A program made the position numbers and the translations under genes. Below, piece after piece: positions 58,082-64,000 of a DNA stretch of 64,000 bases. Origin of the DNA: Haloferax elongans ATCC BAA-1513 (lineage in GTDB: Archaea > Halobacteriota > Halobacteria > Halobacteriales > Haloferacaceae); the NCBI RefSeq assembly GCF_000336755.1, contig NZ_AOLK01000011.1, forward strand, positions 265,440 to 329,439. The letters run 5' to 3'. Position 1 is the first letter of the stretch. Every line of letters starts with the position of its first letter. The notes beneath the pieces were generated by a model. It made no database searches, was not told the origin of the DNA, and saw only the letters and a program-made list of their open reading frames with translations.

Positions 58082-58263
58082 GCCTCCCCGAGAAGCGGAA
58101 CGCGACGTGCCTCCGCTGTGGCTGGCACGTCCGGGCGCACGACTGGATTGCCGCCGACCTCGTCGCCGCGGACCACACCGAGGAGACGGGTCACGAGACG
58201 ACCATCGTCTCCGATGCGGAACTTGAGTTCTCGAAAGCTACCGAGGTAGGTGGTTCGGCATGA
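58078..58263 (+). CDS. Small zinc-finger protein, 61 residues
   Basis: MSLPEKRNATCLRCGWHVRA has a CxxC pair, and HTEETGH later supplies two histidines in the same spacing as the preceding protein. The two proteins appear related by duplication of the fold. It overlaps both neighbours by four bases, so the three genes form one translation unit. Confidence 0.6.
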   Translation: MSLPEKRNATCLRCGWHVRAHDWIAADLVAADHTEETGHETTIVSDAELEFSKATEVGGSA

Positions 58264-58925
58264 GTACGGACGAACGCGCGGCAGGTCAGCCCACAGGTCC
58301 GTCTCTCGACCACCTCGAAGTGGTCGCCTTCAGAAAGCTCCTGAACACGCTCGCAATCCCTGACGACGAGGAGCGGATGAACACGGACCTCGGCCCAATC
58401 GACGCGGCGAATCGGATTGTGGACCGACTGGACCGCCTCGAACAGGAGTTAGAACGCGAGCGCGAAGCGCGGAAGCGCGCCGAAGAACTCGCCGAGGACG
58501 CGCTGGCGATGAGCAAGCAAATCGACGACGGACGCCGCCCGGACGGTGGCCCATCGAAGAAAGAAGTCGCCATGCGCATCTCCCGAGACGAGGTTATCGT
58601 CCGCACTGCCGAAGGGAAGAACGCAGGCGCACGCAACGCGGCAGGCAAGCGCGCCGACCGCATCGGGTCGGTGTCGAACTCGGAAGTGCAGTCGATGGCT
58701 CGCCCGCAGCACGACCTCTACTGGCAGTCTGTCGATGACGCGTGGAACGAACTCGTCTCGTCGTTCGACGCCTTCTACATCGACGACTCGGGCGAGGAAA
58801 AGCGCCTGACGGTAAACCCGGAACTGCTCGACGGGTCGCTGGTTCGGACGGTCGAACGGTCTGTTGGCCGGTCCGACCTCGCCAAGCGACTTGTTGGCGA
58901 CGCCGAGACTGACGGGGGTCGATAA
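58260..58925 (+). CDS. Coiled-coil protein of mobile-element type, unknown function
   Basis: A 221-residue protein. Residues about 55-95 form a strongly charged coiled coil (DRLEQELEREREARKRAEEL). A segment (SKKEVAMRISRDEVIVRTAE plus GKNAGARNAAGKRADRIGSV) with alternating basic residues follows and could contact DNA, perhaps as a small winged helix. No catalytic motif is seen. It is the third gene of the rightward cassette and probably ends it. The mixed coiled-coil/basic layout suggests a DNA-binding dimer, but this is inference. Confidence 0.55.
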   Translation: MSTDERAAGQPTGPSLDHLEVVAFRKLLNTLAIPDDEERMNTDLGPIDAANRIVDRLDRLEQELEREREARKRAEELAEDALAMSKQIDDGRRPDGGPSKKEVAMRISRDEVIVRTAEGKNAGARNAAGKRADRIGSVSNSEVQSMARPQHDLYWQSVDDAWNELVSSFDAFYIDDSGEEKRLTVNPELLDGSLVRTVERSVGRSDLAKRLVGDAETDGGR

Positions 58926-59121
58926 CCGATGAATCTCGACTCGGACCGGCCACCACCGATTCAATAACTAAGATTCCAGTCGCACAGTCTCTCGTAAGCA
59001 ACTATTCGTTAGCTGTCGGTACGTCGGTCGGAGCGTCGTCGGAGCGTCGTCGGGACGGGTTTTCTGGGGGCTTGGTTGCTCCGAGGCCGCCAACAAGTCA
59101 CTTGGTGAGCGTCTTCATAGA
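58926..59121. other. Gene-free junction with two 11-base tandem copies
   Basis: Only a 12-residue frame starts here. TCGGAGCGTCG occurs twice back to back at 59028-59049, followed by a degraded third start (TCGGGACGGG). No function is evident, and it separates the rightward and leftward gene blocks. Confidence 0.4.
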
Positions 59122-59138
59122 CCCACGTTGAACGTGGG
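59122..59138. repeat. CCCACGTT-G-AACGTGGG palindrome, terminator or IS remnant
   Basis: This perfect 8+8 palindrome lies 9 bases beyond the stop of the AT-rich gene on the minus strand. It may end that transcript. From memory, similar CCCACGTT/AACGTGGGAG hairpins occur near the right ends of haloarchaeal IS200/IS605 elements, so it could be what remains of one. I cannot compare sequences here. Confidence 0.4.
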
Positions 59139-59147
59139 AGAGGGAAC

Positions 59148-60107
59148 TTATGAATAGAGCATTTGAAGTAATTCACCAAGGTCTTCTCTCACTCTTTTGA
59201 CGTCTTTGAATCTAGTTGGTCCCTCCTTATGATGGGCCATCCAGCGTCTTTCAGCACTGTTGATTTTTTCCAATCTCGAAATTGACTTCTGATCGATTGG
59301 AGAGTTACTGGTTAGAGTGCCGAGTAAATCGCTGAAGTAGTAGGGATTTCCATTTTCCTTCTCCTTTTGGATAATGTCAATATTTTTCTCAGACTCCAAG
59401 TAAGAGATAATTGACCATTCTATTGCATGAACATATGAACTCAACGCGGGAATGTACATGTCTAAGGTAAAACATTTGTCACCCTCTTTGAGATGAGTGA
59501 TTACCTCCTTACCGTATTTTGAAGAAGACATCTTATCTAATTGATTGTCATCAAACAAAACCGGCAGTTCTTCCGCGTAAGTTTCTAACTCGTAGTATGT
59601 GATGAATTTTTCAAGTAATTTGTAAAGATTTTTTATATTGTGGTTGTTTTGTTCTTTACTGTTCCTTTTTTCAGTTGATACTGGTATATAGGCGGAGATG
59701 TGGCTAGAACTCTGGAGTCGTAGTTCGATTCTATCTGACTCAACCTCGACAACCAAAGAATCCTGGTTAGAATTCAGTTCTTTTCTATGCGGTTCGCATA
59801 TTCGATTTGAGAAAATACCTGATGCCCCTGGAAGAACCCTTTGAATGCTTGTCTCAGGGTCGGTAGCAAGCCATCTGTTGATTGTTTCAGATAGAATTTG
59901 AATCTGATTAATGTCTTTGAAAGCCAGACAGAGTTTGCGGTCGGATATTATCTTCCATCCGTCTGGATTTGTTAGTTTATCAACTAGTGAATGTATCTCA
60001 AGATGTACTTGATCATCCAACGTATGAATCTCCACTGTTGACCGGTCAATTCTAAATTTTTTATCCTCAAAATATGTCTCTTCAGAAAATATCCGGCTTA
60101 ACTTCAT
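59148..60107 (-). CDS. AT-rich solitary gene with HEPN-like R-x4-H motif
   Basis: A 319-residue protein whose DNA is far poorer in G+C than its surroundings (three sampled 60-base lines count 14, 22 and 28 GC). Residues about 1-140 look beta-rich, followed by a helical linker and a C-terminal helical region. That region contains RRWMAHH at 287-293, which fits R-x4-H and resembles the active-site motif of HEPN ribonucleases, preceded by a long helix (YVHAIEWSIISYLESEK). HEPN proteins act in toxin-antitoxin, abortive-infection and other defence systems. The assignment is pattern-based and weak. A GTATAC element on the minus strand 22-27 bases ahead predicts a leaderless transcript. The solitary position and composition point to recent transfer as cargo. 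Confidence 0.6.
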   Translation of the reverse strand: MKLSRIFSEETYFEDKKFRIDRSTVEIHTLDDQVHLEIHSLVDKLTNPDGWKIISDRKLCLAFKDINQIQILSETINRWLATDPETSIQRVLPGASGIFSNRICEPHRKELNSNQDSLVVEVESDRIELRLQSSSHISAYIPVSTEKRNSKEQNNHNIKNLYKLLEKFITYYELETYAEELPVLFDDNQLDKMSSSKYGKEVITHLKEGDKCFTLDMYIPALSSYVHAIEWSIISYLESEKNIDIIQKEKENGNPYYFSDLLGTLTSNSPIDQKSISRLEKINSAERRWMAHHKEGPTRFKDVKRVREDLGELLQMLYS

Positions 60108-60205
60108 AAGTGTGTTACTCCAGGTTGAGTATACGATATGTTTGTTGGTAAATATTCTTAGAAGAGACTGTGAATGTAAACTAATCTGATGTCTGCCTCA
60201 ACGCC

Positions 60206-60397
60206 TCAATCCTCGTCTACGACCTCACCCCCATCCGGGATATACACATCCTCCAATCGCCCAATCCGCGACCGAACCGCGTCGATATCGTCGTGGAGGG
60301 TAGCCTTCACGTCTCGAACATACATCCCCAACCCGACCAGCATGAGCGCCACGACCGGGTCGGTCGTCTGCAACAGCAGGTCGGTTAGTTCACTCAT
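60206..60397 (-). CDS. Small membrane protein with coiled-coil tail, 63 residues
   Basis: MSELTDLLLQTTDPVVALML starts a single membrane helix (about 12-30), followed by a charged helix (DDIDAVRSRIGRLEDVYIP). The layout resembles small holin-like or virion membrane proteins, but no family is identified. The ATG at 60397 overlaps the preceding gene by eight bases, and a GTG nine bases upstream is an alternative. It is the last gene of the leftward cassette. Confidence 0.55.
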   Translation of the reverse strand: MSELTDLLLQTTDPVVALMLVGLGMYVRDVKATLHDDIDAVRSRIGRLEDVYIPDGGEVVDED

Positions 60398-60833
60398 CGT
60401 CACCACCGACGACCGTCAACCCGAGTTGCACCAACGGAGCGACGAGATAGAGAACGACCAGTGACCCAACGACGACGAGCAGCAGTTTCGTCTTCGTCTC
60501 CGCAGCGCCGTGCGTCTCGCCCTCTCGTTCGACTACGACATCAACGACACTCCCCTCGGAACCCCAGAGGCTCGGGCCGAAGACATCGACTGAATCCTCA
60601 CGCCCGTTCAGGGTGCCGTCGTAATCCATCATCGTGTCGTAGACCGTCCGGACGAACTCACCCCGGAGGTAGCGATTGTGGTAGGTGTCTGTCTCGGGGT
60701 CGTTCGTCTCGCCCGTCCGTCCCATATCGGCGAAGCCGCCGCCGGGTTCGTCATCGAACTGGCGAGCGATGGATTCGTCTACTGACCCGGCAAGGTGGTC
60801 GAGGCCGCCGGTGACGGTGTCGATGACGTTCAA
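60390..60833 (-). CDS. Element membrane protein with C-terminal anchor, TTG start
   Basis: A 147-residue protein. About 115 acidic, mostly soluble residues are followed by a hydrophobic segment (KLLLVVVGSLVVLYLVAPLV) near the C-terminus. No ATG exists near the expected start. The frame opens with TTG whose last two bases belong to the TGA stop of the upstream gene (TTGA), a coupled arrangement that makes the rare start credible. Function unknown, possibly a virion or envelope component. Confidence 0.55.
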   Translation of the reverse strand: MNVIDTVTGGLDHLAGSVDESIARQFDDEPGGGFADMGRTGETNDPETDTYHNRYLRGEFVRTVYDTMMDYDGTLNGREDSVDVFGPSLWGSEGSVVDVVVEREGETHGAAETKTKLLLVVVGSLVVLYLVAPLVQLGLTVVGGDDE

Positions 60834-61402
60834 CGCGAGTCACCACCACCGAGGATACCGAGCAGGGCGAGAACGGAGGCCATGACGATGGCCGCAACCC
60901 CAAGGGTTCCGGCGTTGAAATCGCCCTCCGAACCGGGTTGTATCTCTCCCATTCCGGCTATCTCCTCTCGAATGTCGCGGATGGATTCACGGACGGTTCC
61001 GAGTTCGTCCACCGAAGGCGATGGGTCGCTGTCACCGACCAAATTCGAGACGTTGTCTCGAATCTCGTCGAGAGTTCGGTCCGTTCGGTCAAGGTCAACC
61101 GAGGCGGTCCCGTCGGGATTGATTATCACCTCGTCGCCGTCGGTGTTCTCGTTTGGGTCGGGACTGACGATGTCGTTGGTCGGCGTCCCCGCGCCCGGCA
61201 TCCCTGATTCGGAGTTGTTCAGTTCGTCCTCCGGGATGAGGTCGGAGTAGCCGCCGGTACTCGGCGAATCATCGTCGTCGTCATCGTCGTCATCACCCCC
61301 GCCGCCAATCTGGTTGGCGAGTCGCTGGCCGGGAGTGAGTTCTTCGCGTGGGTCGTACGTCTCGCCAGCACTCGGCGAGTCATCTGCTGTGATGTAGACC
61401 AT
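60830..61402 (-). CDS. Acidic low-complexity protein with C-terminal membrane anchor
   Basis: A 190-residue protein. The middle has an uninterrupted run of nine Asp residues after four Gly, then Pro/Thr/Asn/Asp-rich linker and a helical stretch (LGTVRESIRDIREEIAGMGE). It ends in a single membrane helix (VAAIVMASVLALLGILGGG). Such flexible extracellular stalk plus tail anchor designs are common in haloarchaeal virus membrane proteins. Its position in the cassette, two bases after the 78-residue gene, supports a structural role. Confidence 0.6.
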   Translation of the reverse strand: MVYITADDSPSAGETYDPREELTPGQRLANQIGGGGDDDDDDDDDSPSTGGYSDLIPEDELNNSESGMPGAGTPTNDIVSPDPNENTDGDEVIINPDGTASVDLDRTDRTLDEIRDNVSNLVGDSDPSPSVDELGTVRESIRDIREEIAGMGEIQPGSEGDFNAGTLGVAAIVMASVLALLGILGGGDSR

Positions 61403-61404
61403 GA

Positions 61405-61641
61405 TTAGGCACCTCCGCTCGTGGACGCAATTTCCTCTTCTAGCAGCTCTTGGTATCTCGTTCGGACGGACTCGGCTTCCGCGTCAGAGAGTTCGACGGG
61501 ATAGGTGGTTGCGCCGACAACCTCAGTTATCGACTGCTTTGCGAGTTCGTCGGCTCGGCTCTGCGAGACATCGCTCCCGCTCGGCGCAATCGGATGCCAC
61601 GAAAGCTCGACGCCCTCGACGTACCGGACGTAGAGGGTCAT
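61405..61641 (-). CDS. Small soluble protein of the element, 78 residues
   Basis: MTLYVRYVEGVELSWHPIAP starts a short beta hairpin region, and the rest is helical and acidic (SRADELAKQSITEVVGATTY, EAESVRTRYQELLEEEIAS). No family is recognised. It overlaps the upstream gene by four bases and so belongs to the same translation unit. Confidence 0.55.
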   Translation of the reverse strand: MTLYVRYVEGVELSWHPIAPSGSDVSQSRADELAKQSITEVVGATTYPVELSDAEAESVRTRYQELLEEEIASTSGGA

Positions 61642-61949
61642 AGCCTCCACCCCCGGATGAGCATGATTCCCGGATTCGACCCCTCCGTGAGCTTGTCGCC
61701 CTCGTACAGCCACGACCCTTCGAGTTCGGGGACTGAATCGAGGTTACGCGACGACGTCGCCGAGACTGATGTCCCGTTGATGGTCATGTTCGTCTCGTAG
61801 TTCGTCGTCTGGGCGAACAGACAGGAGGTGATGTACCACTTCTCGCCGGTCGGAACCGTGACCGACTCGCCTGCGGCGGTGTCAATCTGTAGCCGTTCGC
61901 CGTCGGTGTAGATTGCACCACCCGAGGACTGTGGGCTCACGACCGTCAT
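61638..61949 (-). CDS. Beta-rich small protein of the element, 103 residues
   Basis: Alternating short hydrophobic strands with Ser/Thr/Gly turns (GAIYTDGERLQIDTAAGESV, TVPTGEKWYITSCLFAQ) and almost no helix suggest a beta sandwich. No signal or membrane helix is seen. The ATG at 61949 overlaps the upstream stop (ATGA), and a GTG twelve bases earlier is possible. A minor capsid or spike-like component is conceivable. Confidence 0.55.
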   Translation of the reverse strand: MTVVSPQSSGGAIYTDGERLQIDTAAGESVTVPTGEKWYITSCLFAQTTNYETNMTINGTSVSATSSRNLDSVPELEGSWLYEGDKLTEGSNPGIMLIRGWRL

Positions 61950-62290
61950 TCGCCAGCCCACCCCCCGGCGATTGGACTCGCGGTACCACTCGGGTCACGG
62001 AACGTCACGATGTCCATCTCCCACTTGTCGAACGCACCGACGTTGCCCGCAAGTGGGACGGTGAACGTGTCACCCCCAGTGGTCGTGACCTCCATGTCGA
62101 TGTTCCCGGACTTCGTCAAGACGAGTTCCTGAATCGTCGCTGCCGGATTCAGCGTGTAGGGGTAGGCGGTCCCGTCGAAGTCGAAGCCATCCCCGTGGGC
62201 GTAGTTGTCCGTCTCGACGGTCCCTTGCGTACTCGTTGCGAGGATACCGCCCGACCCACGGACTTCCTGACTGAATTGCTCAACGCCCAT
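61946..62290 (-). CDS. Beta-rich small protein of the element, 114 residues
   Basis: The sequence has repeated strand-turn pattern (GILATSTQGTVETDNYAHGD, KSGNIDMEVTTTGGDTFTVP) resembling the neighbouring 103-residue protein in composition and probable fold. It begins one base into the stop of the upstream gene. Likely a soluble structural protein. Confidence 0.55.
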   Translation of the reverse strand: MGVEQFSQEVRGSGGILATSTQGTVETDNYAHGDGFDFDGTAYPYTLNPAATIQELVLTKSGNIDMEVTTTGGDTFTVPLAGNVGAFDKWEMDIVTFRDPSGTASPIAGGWAGE

Positions 62291-62715
62291 CAGAACACCC
62301 TCCGTAATCGGCTGAGAAAGGATTCGACCGGACGCGCCATACCGCCCGCGCGGTCGATAACCATGTCTACCGCGTAGTCGTAGGTGTTCGACCCATCGAC
62401 GTTGCGCACCTCGACCCCGAGGACTTCGCCCTCTCGAACGGCTTCGCTCGTCGGGAAAATCCAGTAGTCGTTGTCGCCGTCGACGTAGTCTTTCCCGCGA
62501 AGCTCGACCAAGGGAACTCGCTCGCGGTATCCCGGCTCGCCGCGTTCGAGGAACGGTACGACACGAAGGTCAAGGCGCGGGCCTTGGTAGATTCGCACCG
62601 CAACCTCCTCGACCGTCGCATCCTGCTGTGCGGTGTACGTCTCGGTTTCAACGTCGTCGGGGCCGACGTTCCCGGCGAAGCGGAGGCTACTCTTGCGGTC
62701 TGAATTGGAAGACAT
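62290..62715 (-). CDS. Beta-rich protein of the element, 141 residues
   Basis: Strong strand pattern throughout (VETETYTAQQDATVEEVAVR, VPLVELRGKDYVDGDNDYW, LGVEVRNVDGSNTYDYAVDM) with a basic C-terminal helix (ESFLSRLRRVF). This is compatible with a single jelly-roll virion protein having a membrane- or nucleic-acid-facing tail. No homologue is recognised by eye. Confidence 0.55.
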   Translation of the reverse strand: MSSNSDRKSSLRFAGNVGPDDVETETYTAQQDATVEEVAVRIYQGPRLDLRVVPFLERGEPGYRERVPLVELRGKDYVDGDNDYWIFPTSEAVREGEVLGVEVRNVDGSNTYDYAVDMVIDRAGGMARPVESFLSRLRRVF

Positions 62716-62733
62716 GAAAGGGAGCCTCCGGGG

Positions 62734-63243
62734 TTAGTTGAGCTTCCCGTAGAAGATACGGGCGCTGGATGCACTCGGGTCAACCTCTACGCCGTCGGAT
62801 TCGGGGTCCGCGATGACGCGAAGCTGAATCCGCTGGTCCTCACGCGCGATGGGCGCGAGGGCGGGCATGATGGGTCGCTCGGTTCGCGGGTCGCTCGCGG
62901 CGTCGGCGAGAGTTTCGAGGTCGCCAACGTTGTAGCGGTGATGGACATCGCGCCCTTCGGAGTCGGTGATGACCGCGACGAGGTCGCCCTTGATGGCGTC
63001 GCCTGCGCTGCCAGCACCGTTGCCAGTCGCTTTCAGTTGAGCGTAGATGTGCGAGGCGTTGCCCGCCTGCTTGTTCTGGTGGCCGAAGCCCCAGAACAGG
63101 TACTTGTCGGCGGGGCAGGTCTGCTCGTAGACGACGATTTCGTTTCCTGCTCGGAGCGTCGTCTGTTCGAGCATTGACCCCTTGACCGGCTTCGAGTTGC
63201 CGACGTTGGCGAGGTTCGTGTTGTAGACGAGTGGCGTCGCCAT
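62734..63243 (-). CDS. Candidate major structural protein of the element, 169 residues
   Basis: The largest beta-rich protein of the cassette: MATPLVYNTNLANVGNSKPV, strands around EIVVYEQTCPADKYLFWGFG and GDLVAVITDSEGRDVHHRYN, and a final RIQLRVIADPESDGVEVD segment. Size, lack of membrane helices, position second in the operon and strong beta content fit a single-beta-barrel capsid protein of tailless haloarchaeal viruses. This is an inference from shape. ATG 63243 is chosen over a GTG two codons earlier because it follows the upstream stop by two bases. Confidence 0.5.
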   Translation of the reverse strand: MATPLVYNTNLANVGNSKPVKGSMLEQTTLRAGNEIVVYEQTCPADKYLFWGFGHQNKQAGNASHIYAQLKATGNGAGSAGDAIKGDLVAVITDSEGRDVHHRYNVGDLETLADAASDPRTERPIMPALAPIAREDQRIQLRVIADPESDGVEVDPSASSARIFYGKLN

Positions 63244-63245
63244 GT

Positions 63246-63446
63246 TCACTCACCTGCCACCGGGATGCCAGTGCCCTGTTCGACACCAGCGGTCTCTTTC
63301 GCCTTGTTGTACAGCCACGTCCCCGCGCCCATGACCGCGAGGAAGAGCATCACCCCGACCGTTGCGAGGCCGAGGTTCTGCGCCGATTCTCCGGGTTGGT
63401 CCGTATCTACCTCTGTATCGAGGAACGGAACTCCTACTTTTGGCAT
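63246..63446 (-). CDS. Single-span membrane protein, first gene of leftward cassette
   Basis: A 66-residue protein with a polar start (MPKVGVPFLDTEVDTDQPGE), one membrane helix (LATVGVMLFLAVMGAGTWLY) and a short hydrophilic end. It starts about 35-45 bases after a minus-strand TATA-like GCATATTC. It is the promoter-proximal gene, followed after two bases by the candidate capsid protein. Confidence 0.6.
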   Translation of the reverse strand: MPKVGVPFLDTEVDTDQPGESAQNLGLATVGVMLFLAVMGAGTWLYNKAKETAGVEQGTGIPVAGE

Positions 63447-63481
63447 TGCATCCGACCCGATGTGCGATTGTTCAAAAGCCG

Positions 63482-63548
63482 AATATGCAGTGTAGAACAC
63501 TCAACGCTCAATAATTGAGTGTCGAGACTGGTAGATAGTTCATATACC
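63482..63548. promoter_or_regulatory. Divergent promoter with nested inverted repeats
   Basis: ACACTCAA (63497-63504) and TTGAGTGT (63515-63522) form an 8+8 inverted repeat. Nested inside is CTCAAT-A-ATTGAG (63507-63519). A minus-strand TATA-like element lies at 63482-63489, and a plus-strand CATATACC at about 63541-63548, 21-28 bases before the rightward ATG. The repeats lie between both promoters, the layout of a phage-type switch operator. Confidence 0.55.
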
Positions 63549-63568
63549 GACGACGAGACGAGAGCTAC

Positions 63569-63778
63569 ATGCCCGTCTTTGGCTACCCGACACTCGTACT
63601 GGGTGCCCTGCTCGCCCATCTTCGGGCCTCAGAGGCTACCCGTCCGTTCGTGAAGAACGCCTTTCTCCTCGGCATCGCAGGCGAGTGTGGCGCACTCAGC
63701 GGTATCGTCCACCTCACTGGTGCAGCAGGGTCTACTCTCGCCTCAGCACTGAATTTCGTCGTGGGGGCTGTCGCATGA
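63569..63778 (+). CDS. Small membrane protein, 69 residues, rightward cassette
   Basis: MPVFGYPTLVLGALLAHLRA has a first hydrophobic helix, and NAFLLGIAGECGALSGIVHL and STLASALNFVVGAVA give two more. The start follows the CATATACC element at leaderless spacing. It overlaps the next gene by four bases. Function unknown. Confidence 0.55.
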   Translation: MPVFGYPTLVLGALLAHLRASEATRPFVKNAFLLGIAGECGALSGIVHLTGAAGSTLASALNFVVGAVA

Positions 63779-64000
63779 GTGGCGGCACCTACGAACCGCA
63801 ATCGGCGACAGACCAGCAGTGTAGCCACTGTGGCCTGTACTTCCGGGCGCAGGGAATCCACAATCATGAGTCCTCGTGCTACCTCCAAGACCACGACACG
63901 ATGATTCAGCCGCTCGATGACCCGGTTTCAGTCCGAGAGGCTGAGTCCCCGACACAGGACGACCCGGAAGGCGTCGAAGTGGCTGACACTCAGCCCACTG
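63775..64000 (+). CDS. Zinc-finger protein, cut by window edge
   Basis: The visible 75 residues contain CSHCGLYFRAQGIHNHESSC, a CxxC-HxH-C arrangement that would bind one zinc ion. An acidic, unstructured part follows, and the frame is open at the window end. It overlaps the membrane protein by four bases. Similar fingers recur in the first cassette of this element, which suggests these small regulators share a function. Confidence 0.6.
   Translation, partial: MSGGTYEPQSATDQQCSHCGLYFRAQGIHNHESSCYLQDHDTMIQPLDDPVSVREAESPTQDDPEGVEVADTQPT

Larger units (their letters stand above)
57773..64000. mobile_element. Putative integrated virus-like or plasmid element, right end outside window
   Basis: Everything after tRNA-Ala is unlike the preceding housekeeping genes: very short overlapping genes in three blocks of alternating direction, no recognised metabolic gene, one AT-rich gene, and a leftward cassette of small beta-rich and single-span proteins of the sort seen in capsid/membrane modules of archaeal viruses. 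No integrase, replication initiator, packaging ATPase or repeat of the tRNA 3' end is visible in the window. The left boundary at the tRNA is inferred from context alone. A sphaerolipovirus-like origin is possible but unproven. Confidence 0.5.

Noticed and set aside
60206-63446. Assignment of the cassette to sphaerolipoviruses or pleolipoviruses by name
   Set aside because: No packaging ATPase, large spike protein or replication protein is visible, and small beta-rich proteins alone do not identify the family.
57701-64000. Search for a second copy of the tRNA-Ala 3' end as attR
   Set aside because: No copy of the T-arm/acceptor sequence was found by eye up to 64000, so no attachment pair is annotated.
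1-64000. CRISPR arrays, rRNA genes, inteins in atpA, atpB, rpoA1 or rpoB1
   Set aside because: No regularly spaced repeats or rRNA signature found, and these subunits are full length without splicing motifs.

Overview
The window is a haloarchaeal chromosome segment, most likely from Haloferax or a close relative. The evidence is the high GC content, the acidic proteome, the A-type ATP synthase, the split RNA polymerase genes (B''/B' and A'/A''), leaderless promoters with TTTATA-like boxes about 25 bases before the start codon, archaeal-only enzymes (CarS, TiaS, CTP-dependent riboflavin kinase) and a gene order that matches what I recall of Haloferax volcanii.

Layout. 1-3700: an edge-truncated membrane-anchored winged-helix protein, a secreted coiled-coil protein, an archaeal pilin-like protein and a methyltransferase. 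3843-14909: the nine-subunit ATP synthase (atpHIKECFABD), interrupted between atpB and atpD by a Bat-type regulator carrying a LOV photosensory domain. 14986-21421: a zinc-ribbon protein, release factor aRF1, a MinD4-type ATPase with a long acidic repeat tail, a 45-residue membrane protein, arginyl-tRNA synthetase and a 50-residue zinc-finger protein. 21718-33702: metabolism and uptake (RbkR/RibB riboflavin genes, epimerase, IlvE, DUF502 protein, proline dehydrogenase, CarS, PyrE, a GfcR-like HTH-phosphoribosyltransferase regulator next to an AzgA-type purine permease, glutaredoxin, an HTH regulator, TiaS). 33810-38110: a sensor histidine kinase, a membrane/Ig-like protein, a HerA-like ATPase and a CrcB pair for fluoride export. 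38192-38366: two identical tandem tRNA-Asp genes. 38634-57390: the information-processing cluster rpoH-B2-B1-A1-A2-nusA, rps12-rps7, fusA, tef1a-rps10. It is interrupted by an MscS channel, a lipoprotein sugar dehydrogenase, an HExxH protein, and an ACT-domain/homoserine dehydrogenase operon with a possible leader peptide.

57701-64000: after an intact tRNA-Ala(CGC) the housekeeping order ends. What follows looks like an integrated virus or mobile element: tiny overlapping zinc-ribbon genes, an AT-rich solitary gene with an HEPN-like R-x4-H motif, and a tight leftward operon of small beta-rich and single-membrane-segment proteins. A divergent promoter with nested inverted repeats leads into a rightward operon that runs off the window. 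No integrase, packaging ATPase or second attachment site is visible, so both the type and the right boundary of the element are open.

The most promising leads are the LOV-Bat regulator inside the ATP synthase locus, the coupled leaderless mini-ORF with a hairpin ahead of the ACT-hom operon, the palindromes around the HTH-PRTase/purine permease pair, the inverted repeats at the rpoH and rbkR promoters, and the element at tRNA-Ala with its AT-rich cargo gene.
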